From contig JAIRYY010000211.1 in the NCBI GenBank assembly GCA_031267485.1, positions 1-11,854 of the forward strand: 11,854 nucleotides of DNA, read 5' to 3'. Numbering within the stretch: position 1 is the stretch's first letter; each line of letters opens with the position of its first letter. The position numbers were made by a program, and so were the translations under genes. Source of the stretch: Tannerella sp. GTDB taxonomy: Bacteria; Bacteroidota; Bacteroidia; Bacteroidales; Tannerellaceae. This document shows positions 1 to 6,129 of the stretch, piece after piece. The notes under the pieces are model-generated. The model was not told the DNA's origin, searched no databases, and saw nothing but the letters and a program-made list of their open reading frames with translations.

Positions 1-2
1 TT

Positions 3-413
3 TTGTTTTCGGGCATTAACCTTTACCTGCACACGTCGCATGTCGACGTCATAAACAAAACGCGCGACATCCCGACGAACATCCGCAACGTCATGACGGA
101 TACGGTGAAAGTCCGCAGCGACGGCGATATCCGTATTGATTCGTGCGACGTGCGGATCATCGAGCCTTTGAAAGCCCAGTTTTTCAAAATTAACGGATGC
201 CGGATCGGCACGCTCAATATCGATTTGGACCTCGTCAGAAAGTGGAGCGTGGAAAACAGCCGGGTCGGAACGGAAAACTTCACCGGTAGCGGCCGTCACG
301 AAATCACGCTGACGGACAGCCATTCCGAAAGGATGAACTGGCTGCCCAAAAACAGGGATTCGAAATTGAACATCACTTTACGGGGCGATACGACGGGGAT
401 TGTTTTACAGTGA
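3..413 (+). CDS. C-terminal part of an unrecognised protein (5' end cut by window edge)
   Basis: The frame is open to the left edge, so the true start lies outside the window; the visible 136 residues end at a TGA. I do not recognise the family. The visible part has no hydrophobic segment and no obvious catalytic motif. It is rich in short alternating beta-strand-like stretches (for example VKVRSDGDIRID, then GTLNIDLDL, then HEITLTDS, then LNITLRGD), a pattern seen in beta-solenoid or GIN-domain-like surface proteins of Bacteroidota; that comparison is inference from the look of the sequence only. A weak hairpin with a T-run follows about 35 bases after the stop. It is separated from pyrE by about 215 bases containing a promoter, so it belongs to a different transcription unit. 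Confidence 0.6.
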   Translation: MFSGINLYLHTSHVDVINKTRDIPTNIRNVMTDTVKVRSDGDIRIDSCDVRIIEPLKAQFFKINGCRIGTLNIDLDLVRKWSVENSRVGTENFTGSGRHEITLTDSHSERMNWLPKNRDSKLNITLRGDTTGIVLQ

Positions 414-447
414 TTCCCGGATTTTCATGCCGTGCGCCCTGTTCTTT

Positions 448-469
448 GGAAGTTTATTTCCCGTTTTTT
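448..469 (+). terminator. weak candidate terminator after the first gene
   Basis: A 4-bp stem (GGAA at 448-451, TTCC at 458-461) is followed by a run of six T at 464-469. The stem is very short, so this is only suggestive. The rest of 414-595 is AT-rich with no ORF of note; a second small hairpin, GGATTT at 533-538 with AAATCC at 545-550, lies upstream of the pyrE promoter. Confidence 0.2.
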
Positions 470-573
470 AACATTTCGCCCGATGAAAACACAGACAGGC
501 TAATAATAAACGTTTTTAAATATGGAGGACGCGGATTTAAATAAAAATCCACAATAAAGTAACAAAAAAAGTA

Positions 574-603
574 TTTTCATCTCATTTTATTTCACTACTT
601 TTG
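574..603 (+). promoter_or_regulatory. probable Bacteroidota-type promoter for pyrE
   Basis: TACTTTTG at 596-603 matches the Bacteroidota -7 consensus TAnnTTTG. The -33 element is weak (TTTT at 574-577 instead of TTTG, 18 bases upstream). The box lies 25 bases before the pyrE ATG, which favours the ATG at 629 as the start and implies a short leader. Confidence 0.55.
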
Positions 604-628
604 CGTCTGAAAATACGTATAATTGACG

Positions 629-1270
629 ATGAAGACATTAGAAAGACTTATTGCAAACAAACTGCTGCAGATTAAAGCCATTAAGTTGCAGCCGGCCAAT
701 CCGTTCACATGGGCATCAGGATGGAAATCACCGATTTACTGCGACAATCGAAAAACGCTGTCATATCCCTTGATAAGAAGCACCATCAAAATAGAACTTG
801 CCCGCATCATCTGTGAAAAATATCCTGAAACCACGGCTATTGCAGGCGTTGCGACGGGAGCCATCGCCCAGGGCGCTCTGGTGGCGGATTTGCTGGGCTT
901 GCCGTTTGTTTACATTCGTTCCGCACCCAAGGATCATGGCCTGGAAAATCTGATCGAGGGAGAATTGAAGCCTGATGCAAAGGTTGTTATCATCGAAGAT
1001 CTGGTGTCAACGGGCGGCAGCAGCCTGAAAGCGGTTCGCGCCGTGCGGAATTTCGGATGCGAGGTTGTCGGTATGGTTGCCATTTTCACTTATGGATTCG
1101 AATTGTCGGAAACAAACTTCAAGGATGCCAAAGTGCCTCTCACCACACTCTCCAACTATAATGCGGTGATCGAAGAGGCCTTACGCACGGATTATATTAC
1201 GGAAAACGACGTGACGATATTGCAGGAATGGCGTAAAGATCCGGCAAACTGGGATCCTATAAATAGCTGA
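629..1270 (+). CDS. pyrE: orotate phosphoribosyltransferase
   Basis: PyrE joins orotate to PRPP to give orotidine 5'-monophosphate and pyrophosphate, the fifth step of cytosolic de novo pyrimidine synthesis. The 213 residues match the usual length of about 210. The PRPP-binding signature is at residues 119-130 (VVIIEDLVSTGG), with the acidic pair E123-D124. The flexible catalytic loop is at residues 97-111 and holds K101, D102, H103 and G104 of the family KDHG motif, followed by NLIEG. The ATG at 629 is preferred over the in-frame TTG at 623, because it starts directly with the family-like MKTLERLIANKL. It is the first gene of a cluster: the next ATG follows after one base. Being in line with argH fits coordination of two pathways that both draw on carbamoyl phosphate (inference). 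Confidence 0.95.
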   Translation: MKTLERLIANKLLQIKAIKLQPANPFTWASGWKSPIYCDNRKTLSYPLIRSTIKIELARIICEKYPETTAIAGVATGAIAQGALVADLLGLPFVYIRSAPKDHGLENLIEGELKPDAKVVIIEDLVSTGGSSLKAVRAVRNFGCEVVGMVAIFTYGFELSETNFKDAKVPLTTLSNYNAVIEEALRTDYITENDVTILQEWRKDPANWDPINS

Positions 1271-1271
1271 T

Positions 1272-1685
1272 ATGGCAGATTTCACAAGCGAAGTTAAGAC
1301 GATACCGCATGGCGATGACAAAATCTTTGCCATGCTGTCCGACATGTCCAATCTCGAACGTGTCCGCGACCGCATTCCGCAGGATAAGATTAAAGATTTC
1401 ACTTTCGACCGCGACACATGCAGTTTTACGGTCGATCCCGTAGGTTCGGTTGTGTTTCAAATCGTGGAACGGGAGCCGAACAAAACGATAAAGTTTTCGA
1501 CGACAAACTCACCCATTCCCCTGCTTATGTGGATACAACTGAAACAGGTTGCCGAAAACGACACGAAAATGAAAATGACCGTCCGCGCCGAACTCAACCC
1601 GTTTATCAAGCCGATGGTATCCAAACCTCTGCAGGACGCCATTGATAAAATATCGGAAATTGTGGCGCACCTGCCTTATGAATAG
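1272..1685 (+). CDS. SRPBCC (START/Bet v1-like) fold protein of unknown ligand
   Basis: This 137-residue protein has the layout of a small SRPBCC domain: an N-terminal strand, a helix with the phrase IFAMLSDMSNLERV (the usual first helix), several beta-strands in the middle, and a long C-terminal helix (about residues 108-134) that in this fold lines a hydrophobic pocket. No catalytic residues are evident and there is no signal peptide, so it should be a cytosolic small-molecule binder or chaperone. The ATG starts one base after the pyrE stop and the gene ends ten bases before the argH start, so it is almost certainly cotranscribed with both. From memory the same protein family sits between pyrE and argH in other Bacteroidales. 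A role linked to pyrimidine or arginine synthesis is inference from position. Confidence 0.8.
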   Translation: MADFTSEVKTIPHGDDKIFAMLSDMSNLERVRDRIPQDKIKDFTFDRDTCSFTVDPVGSVVFQIVEREPNKTIKFSTTNSPIPLLMWIQLKQVAENDTKMKMTVRAELNPFIKPMVSKPLQDAIDKISEIVAHLPYE

Positions 1686-1695
1686 AGAAAGCGTT

Positions 1696-3048
1696 ATGGC
1701 ACGGAAACTCTGGGAAAAGAATACGCGGATTGACGGGGATATCGAACGTTTCACCGTAGGGAAAGACCGGGATATGGACCTTTATCTTGCAAAGTACGAT
1801 GTGCTTGGCTCGATGGCTCACATCACAATGCTCGAATCGGTGGGATTGCTTGCCCGGGACGAGTTGAAATCGCTGCTGGAGGAACTGAAAAAAATATACC
1901 GCGGGGCCGAAGAGGGTGATTTCGTTATTGAAGAGGGAGTGGAAGATGTTCATTCACAGGTTGAACTGATGCTGACGCGCACCCTCGGCAATACCGGAAA
2001 AAAAATACACAGCGGGCGTTCGCGCAACGACCAGATATTGCTTGACCTGAAACTTTTCACCCGCGACAGGATACGGGAACTGGTTTCCCTCATGTCGGAA
2101 CTGTTTGGCGTGCTGATTGAACAGAGCAACCGTTACAGAGACGTATTGCTCCCCGGATACACGCACCTGCAGATTGCCATGCCGTCGTCATTCGGGCTGT
2201 GGTTCGGCGCCTATGCCGAAAGCCTTACCGATGACCTTATGCTCCTGCAGGCCGCATACAGGATATGCAACCGGAATCCTTTAGGCTCTGCCGCCGGTTA
2301 TGGCTCGTCATTCCCGCTAAACCGCGCCATGACGACCGCGCTTCTCGGTTTTGACTCGATGAACTATAACGTTGTCTACGCACAAATGGGACGGGGGAAA
2401 ATGGAGCGTACCGTGGCGTTCGCCCTGGCAGGCGTGGCCGCGACACTGTCGAAACTTGCGTTCGATGCCTGCATGTTCAACAGTCAGAATTTCGGATTTA
2501 TCAAACTGCCCGACGCATACACCACCGGCTCAAGCATAATGCCCCATAAGAAAAACCCGGACGTGTTCGAACTGACGCGGGCGAAATGCAATAAAATACA
2601 GGGATTGCCACAGCAGATAATGCTGATATGCAACAACCTGCCATCCGGTTATTTCCGCGACCTCCAGATAATAAAGGAAATATTTCTCCCGTCGTTCGAC
2701 GAATTGAAAGACTGCCTGCTGATGGTTGCGCGAATGATGAGCGAAATCGAGGTGAACGAACATATCCTCGACGACGACAGATACGCGCCGATATTCAGCG
2801 TCGAAGAAGTCAACCGTCTCGTCCGCGAAGGCATGCCATTCCGCGACGCCTATAAAAAAGTCGGCCTCGACATGGAAGCCGGTAATTTTACTCCCGGTAA
2901 AAACATCGTCCACACCCACGAAGGAAGCATCGGCAATCTGTGCAACGATGCAATTGACGCATTAAAACAGGAAATCATCAGCGGCTTTAACTTTTCAAAA
3001 GTCAGCGAGGCGGAACAGAAACTGTTAAACATGCAAGCCGTCATTTAA
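1696..3048 (+). CDS. argH: argininosuccinate lyase
   Basis: ArgH splits argininosuccinate into arginine and fumarate, the last step of arginine biosynthesis. It belongs to the fumarase/aspartase superfamily and acts as a cytosolic tetramer. The 450 residues show the family signature G278-SSIMPHKKNPD-289, whose serine-bearing loop closes over the active site, SGRSRNDQ at 106-113, and THLQ at 156-159 with the conserved histidine H157. The start at 1696 (MARKLWEK) matches Bacteroidales ArgH proteins as I remember them. An in-frame ATG at 1678 would overlap the upstream gene by eight bases and add six residues; it is possible but less family-like. All core motifs are intact. The next gene, a lipoprotein, begins 29 bases later and may be cotranscribed. 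Confidence 0.95.
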   Translation: MARKLWEKNTRIDGDIERFTVGKDRDMDLYLAKYDVLGSMAHITMLESVGLLARDELKSLLEELKKIYRGAEEGDFVIEEGVEDVHSQVELMLTRTLGNTGKKIHSGRSRNDQILLDLKLFTRDRIRELVSLMSELFGVLIEQSNRYRDVLLPGYTHLQIAMPSSFGLWFGAYAESLTDDLMLLQAAYRICNRNPLGSAAGYGSSFPLNRAMTTALLGFDSMNYNVVYAQMGRGKMERTVAFALAGVAATLSKLAFDACMFNSQNFGFIKLPDAYTTGSSIMPHKKNPDVFELTRAKCNKIQGLPQQIMLICNNLPSGYFRDLQIIKEIFLPSFDELKDCLLMVARMMSEIEVNEHILDDDRYAPIFSVEEVNRLVREGMPFRDAYKKVGLDMEAGNFTPGKNIVHTHEGSIGNLCNDAIDALKQEIISGFNFSKVSEAEQKLLNMQAVI

Positions 3049-3077
3049 TCCGTTTTCACTGCATTAAAACAACACTT

Positions 3078-3527
3078 ATGAGACGTATTATACTTGTTTG
3101 CTGCCTGTTCCTGTCATATTTCTCATGTACGGATGAGTACGACAACCCGATACCGTCATTTCCCGTATATCTGTTTTTGGACCTCACATTCGAAGATAAA
3201 GAACTGAAAACGATTCCCTCATGCAAGGAATACACCGACAGAAACATCAACCCCGGACTGGGGGAAAGAAGAGGATTCGGCGGCGTGCTGGTTGTTCATA
3301 CGGTGTTAAACGAATATAAGGCATTCGACCGCTCCTGCCCGTACGAAGCACAGCCGGGCACAGTCGTCGAAGTCGACGGGGAGATACTGTACGCCACATG
3401 TCCCAAATGCGGCTCGAAATACGAAATCGGCTTCGGGACCGGAACTCCGGTCGAAGGGCCGGGCAAGCATGGACTGCGCCCATACAATACGGCACAAACC
3501 GGCAGCAAACTGATAGTAAGGAACTGA
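3078..3527 (+). CDS. Rieske-like exported lipoprotein with both histidine ligands replaced
   Basis: The 149-residue protein begins with a short hydrophobic signal sequence ending in a lipobox-like YFSC (C17), followed by the acidic TDEYDNP, so it is probably a lipoprotein. The C-terminal half looks like a Rieske fold: C87-P-Y89 lies where the first C-x-H ligand pair would be, and C108-P-K-C111 where C-x-x-H would be, with 18 residues between Y89 and C108, followed by a G/P-rich turn and the phrase PVEGPGKHGLRPY typical of Rieske C-termini. Both histidines are replaced, one by Tyr and one by Cys. It therefore cannot hold a standard Rieske [2Fe-2S] cluster; C87, C108 and C111 could instead bind zinc or form disulfides. 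The gene sits just after argH without a visible promoter. Its function is unknown. Confidence 0.75.
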   Translation: MRRIILVCCLFLSYFSCTDEYDNPIPSFPVYLFLDLTFEDKELKTIPSCKEYTDRNINPGLGERRGFGGVLVVHTVLNEYKAFDRSCPYEAQPGTVVEVDGEILYATCPKCGSKYEIGFGTGTPVEGPGKHGLRPYNTAQTGSKLIVRN

Positions 3528-3592
3528 CAGACACCCAAAACATATTTTTCAAAAAAAATCCCGCAAACTTTTTTCATATTTATTTTTTTCAT

Positions 3593-3600
3593 TACCTTTG
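3593..3600 (+). promoter_or_regulatory. probable -7 box of the tRNA promoter
   Basis: TACCTTTG matches TAnnTTTG and lies 35 bases before the tRNA-Gly gene. The region where the -33 element should be is a T-rich stretch (3569-3590) with no exact TTTG. The two tRNA genes downstream are probably transcribed together from here. Confidence 0.5.
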
Positions 3601-3635
3601 CCGCCGTTACCCGAAAAGCATTTCGGAAAATTATC

Positions 3636-3708
3636 GCGAAAGTAGCTCAGTTGGTAGAGCATAACCTTGCCAAGGTTAGGGTCGCGGGGTCGAGTCCCGT
3701 CTTCCGCT
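3636..3708 (+). tRNA. tRNA-Gly (anticodon GCC)
   Basis: The cloverleaf can be folded by eye. The acceptor is 3636-3642 with 3701-3707. The D stem is GCTC (3645-3648) with GAGC (3657-3660). The anticodon stem is TAACC/GGTTA (3662-3666, 3674-3678) around the loop TTGCCAA, with GCC at 3669-3671. The T stem is GCGGG/CCCGT. The discriminator is T3708, as expected for glycine tRNAs, and no CCA is encoded. One oddity is that acceptor pair 4:69 is A3639 opposite C3704, a mismatch. Confidence 0.93.
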
Positions 3709-3726
3709 CACAACATATTGACCCAG

Positions 3727-3811
3727 GCTCGAATGGTGGAATCGGTAGACACGAGGGACTTAAAATCCCTTGGCCATTGCGGCTGTGGGGGTTCAAGTCC
3801 CCCTTCGAGTA
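3727..3811 (+). tRNA. tRNA-Leu (anticodon UAA)
   Basis: This is a class II tRNA of 85 bases. The acceptor GCTCGAA (3727-3733) pairs with TTCGAGT (3804-3810), with the G1-U72 start usual for this tRNA. The anticodon stem AGGGA/TCCCT surrounds the loop CTTAAAA with TAA at 3761-3763. A long variable arm follows, then a T arm GGGGG-TTCAAGT-CCCCC and discriminator A3811. CCA is not encoded. The gene is 18 bases after tRNA-Gly, so the two probably share one transcript. It is followed directly by a C-run and T-run (3813-3827) that may help end transcription. Confidence 0.95.
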
Positions 3812-3821
3812 CTCCCCCCCC

Positions 3822-3845
3822 TTTTTTAACATGTTTTTTAACATG
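3822..3845 (+). repeat. perfect 12-bp tandem repeat
   Basis: TTTTTTAACATG occurs twice back to back (3822-3833 and 3834-3845). Each copy ends in an ATG in the same frame, so the downstream small ORF has two possible starts (3831 and 3843). It lies immediately after a run of seven or eight C next to tRNA-Leu. Confidence 0.9.
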
Positions 3846-4013
3846 GAAAATAATTTGCGCGAAAGGTATATAAATAGTTATCATTGTGGCATAAATCAAA
3901 AGTTGTTGCATCACTATTCATCCGGTTTGAAAAAACCTCGTAAGGCGCAACGCGAAAAAATACAGTCGGCATTACACAAGTTGGGAGAGGAATTATTATC
4001 CGTGGAACTTTAG
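3843..4013 (+). pseudogene. short HTH-like ORF, probably the C-terminal stump of a HicB-type or similar DNA-binding protein
   Basis: The 56-residue frame (60 if the ATG at 3831 is used) has a stretch that reads like a small helix-turn-helix: GINQKLLHHYSSGLKKPR, then QREKIQSALHKLGEELLSVEL. This resembles, from memory, the C-terminal HTH of HicB-family antitoxins in Bacteroidota, where 'GINxSLLxQYxSG..KPS' is followed by 'RIxxALHxLGEEL'. Those proteins carry an N-terminal HicB domain of some 60-70 residues that is absent here; the region upstream is the tRNA genes and the tandem repeat. No toxin gene is next to it. I infer a truncated remnant left beside the tRNA. It could alternatively be a genuine small DNA-binding protein. 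Confidence 0.5.
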
Positions 4014-4084
4014 TTTTAATTTGACGTTAAAAACTGTTTGTTGCGGGGCGGCGCTGCGAGTGGAACAAAAATAAACGGGTTTAT

Positions 4085-4115
4085 TTTGTATTGAGGCGGG
4101 CTTGCATTATCTTTG
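4085..4115 (+). promoter_or_regulatory. Bacteroidota-type promoter for rpoN
   Basis: TTTG at 4085-4088 and TATCTTTG at 4108-4115 are separated by 19 bases, an exact match to the TTTG-N19-21-TAnnTTTG pattern of the primary sigma factor of this phylum. It lies 25 bases before the rpoN ATG and probably drives rpoN-purE-ispG. The stretch 4014-4084 before it holds no recognised feature. Confidence 0.8.
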
Positions 4116-4140
4116 TCCCCCAAAGAAGAAATTGAACCTT

Positions 4141-5598
4141 ATGACACTTAAACAGCAGCAACAGCTCAAACAGCAGCAACGTCTTTCTCCGCAGCAGATA
4201 CAGACGATAAGGATGCTGGAACTCCCTGCGCTTGAGATCGAGGAACGTATAAAAAACGAGCTTGATGAAAACCCGGCGCTGGAAGAGGGATTGGACTCTC
4301 CCGATGAACAGGAGGCCGATTATGGTGCGGACGACAGTTCTTCCGACGGTCAGGATGCCAATGAGGATTTATTGCTCGGAGACTATCGGAACGAAGACGA
4401 CATCCCGGATTACAAACTTACGGAAATGAGCAGCAGGGAGGAACGGCGGGAAACCGTCCTTTTCAACAGCGAACAGTCCCTTTCCGACTATCTTCTCCAG
4501 CAGCTGCAGCTGAACGGCCAGTCCGAAAATGACAGGAAAATCAGCGAATATTTAATAGGCAACATCGACGGCGACGGGTACTTGCGGCGCGACATGCGCG
4601 CGATTGCCGACGATATTGCGTTTCAGTCGGGCGAAGACATCAGCGAAAAGGACCTGGCACGGATACTGGGAACGATACAGGAACTTGATCCGCCCGGCGT
4701 TGGCGCGCGGAACCTGCAGGAATGTCTGATCCTCCAGCTGAAAAAACGCAGGGCAACGAAAGAATCGGAACTTGCGGTTGAGATTCTGACGAAATATTTC
4801 GATGAATTTACGCGCAAGCGTTACGGTAAGATACAGAAAGCGCTTGATATCGACGGAGAACAGATGAAGGCGATCATACGCGAGATCACGTCGCTTAACC
4901 CCAAACCGGGCGGCAACTGGGACGATTCGATGACAACCATCATGAACCGCATAGTCCCGGATTTCGTTGTGGAGACGAATAACGGGGACGTGATCCTGAC
5001 GCTCAACAGCCGCGGCATTCCCGACCTGCGGGTAAACCGCGAATATTCCGACATGCTGAAGGACTATGCGGGCAACAAAGTCAACCAGACGGCGGAAATG
5101 CGCGACGCCATCCTTTTCGTGAAACAGAAACTGGACGCCGCCCAGGGCTTCATTGATGCCGTCCGCCAGCGTCAGGAGACCCTGCAACACACGATGGAAG
5201 CCATCATCATGCTGCAGGAAGCGTTTTTCCTGACCGGCGACGAAAGCAAACTCAAGCCGATGATTCTTAAGGACGTCGCCGAACGGACCGATTACGATAT
5301 ATCCACTATCTCGCGCGTCAGCAGCAGCAAGTACGTTCAGACGAACTTCGGCATATATCCCCTGAAGTTTTTCTTCTCCGAATCCACGCAGACGGAAAGC
5401 GGCGAGACCATCTCGACCCGCAAGATAAAACAGATCATAAAGGAGGTGATTGGCGCGGAAAACAAGAAAAAACCCGTTACGGACGAAGAACTTACGGCAG
5501 CCCTCAATACGAGGGGGTACCTGACGGCGCGCCGTACCGTGGCCAAATATCGCGAACAGCTCGGAATACCCGTTGCGCGAATGAGAAGAGAAATGTAA
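4141..5598 (+). CDS. rpoN: RNA polymerase sigma-54 factor
   Basis: Sigma-54 directs RNA polymerase to -24/-12 promoters that need an ATP-driven enhancer-binding activator. The 485-residue protein shows all the expected regions. Region I (1-50) is glutamine-rich, with LSPQQIQTIRMLELPALEIEERI and ENPALEEG. Region II (about 51-100) is acidic. The core-binding region follows with IDGDGYL and LDPPGVGARNLQECL. The DNA-binding helix-turn-helix is near 380-405 (DISTISRVSSSKYVQT). The C-terminal RpoN box ARRTVAKYRE is at 463-472. The ATG at 4141 is chosen because an earlier in-frame TTG at 4102 would lie upstream of the -7 box. No enhancer-binding protein gene is in the window. Only 12 bases separate it from purE. 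Confidence 0.96.
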   Translation: MTLKQQQQLKQQQRLSPQQIQTIRMLELPALEIEERIKNELDENPALEEGLDSPDEQEADYGADDSSSDGQDANEDLLLGDYRNEDDIPDYKLTEMSSREERRETVLFNSEQSLSDYLLQQLQLNGQSENDRKISEYLIGNIDGDGYLRRDMRAIADDIAFQSGEDISEKDLARILGTIQELDPPGVGARNLQECLILQLKKRRATKESELAVEILTKYFDEFTRKRYGKIQKALDIDGEQMKAIIREITSLNPKPGGNWDDSMTTIMNRIVPDFVVETNNGDVILTLNSRGIPDLRVNREYSDMLKDYAGNKVNQTAEMRDAILFVKQKLDAAQGFIDAVRQRQETLQHTMEAIIMLQEAFFLTGDESKLKPMILKDVAERTDYDISTISRVSSSKYVQTNFGIYPLKFFFSESTQTESGETISTRKIKQIIKEVIGAENKKKPVTDEELTAALNTRGYLTARRTVAKYREQLGIPVARMRREM

Positions 5599-5610
5599 AC
5601 AATCCTTTAA

Positions 5611-6129
5611 ATGCAAAAAAATATGAATCCCGTAGTGAGTATTATCATGGGCAGCACGTCGGACCTGCCCGTAATGGAAAAGGCCGCCGCGTTTCTCGAC
5701 GAAATGGAAATCCCGTTCGAAATGCACGCGCTGTCGGCGCACCGTACGCCGCAGGCCGTGGAAGAATTTGCCCGCGGAGCGCGGGAACGCGGCATCAAAG
5801 TCATCATCGCCGCGGCAGGAATGGCGGCGCATCTCTGTGGCGTAATAGCCTCCATGACAACCGTCCCGATCATAGGAGTACCCATCAGCTCCACTCTCGA
5901 CGGAATGGATGCGCTTCTGGCCATCGTGCAGATGCCCCCGGGGATACCGGTTGCTACCGTGGGCATTGATGGCGCTCTCAACAGCGCCGTCCTCGCGGCG
6001 CAGATACTTTCCACCGGCGACGGCGCTCTGCGGGAAAAACTGGCCGGTTACAGGGAGGGTCTGAAAAATAAAATCGCCCGGGCGAACGAAGACCTGAAAA
6101 AAATCTCCTACAAGCATAAAACCAATTAA
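5611..6129 (+). CDS. purE: N5-carboxyaminoimidazole ribonucleotide mutase
   Basis: PurE (class I) moves the carboxyl group of N5-CAIR to carbon 4 to give CAIR in de novo purine synthesis, and forms octamers in the cytosol. The 172 residues contain GSTSD at 14-18, SAHRTP at 42-47 with the catalytic histidine H44, and AGMAAHL at 69-75, the three active-site motifs. The C-terminal tail after about residue 155 is lysine-rich. The start is at 5611 (MQKNMNP) or at the in-frame ATG 5623; the second leaves a more family-like N-terminus and cannot be excluded. It starts 12 bases after rpoN, and its TAA overlaps the ispG ATG by one base, so it is probably translated from a shared message. Confidence 0.95.
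   Translation: MQKNMNPVVSIIMGSTSDLPVMEKAAAFLDEMEIPFEMHALSAHRTPQAVEEFARGARERGIKVIIAAAGMAAHLCGVIASMTTVPIIGVPISSTLDGMDALLAIVQMPPGIPVATVGIDGALNSAVLAAQILSTGDGALREKLAGYREGLKNKIARANEDLKKISYKHKTN

Noticed and set aside
1678..1695. Alternative argH start overlapping the SRPBCC gene
   Set aside because: It would add six residues not usual in the family; the ATG at 1696 gives the familiar MARKLWEK start.
3651..3842. Open frames crossing the two tRNA genes
   Set aside because: They are by-products of tRNA sequence; only the part after 3831/3843 has protein-like character.
4141..4176. CAG/CAA-rich near-duplicate 18-base units at the start of rpoN
   Set aside because: They encode the glutamine-rich region I usual for sigma-54; there is no sign of recent expansion.
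4552..6117. A 521-residue open frame on the minus strand opposite rpoN and purE
   Set aside because: It lies antisense to two well-identified genes and crosses their boundary; its product is rich in His, Arg and Phe with no known motif, as expected from the mirror of a coding frame.
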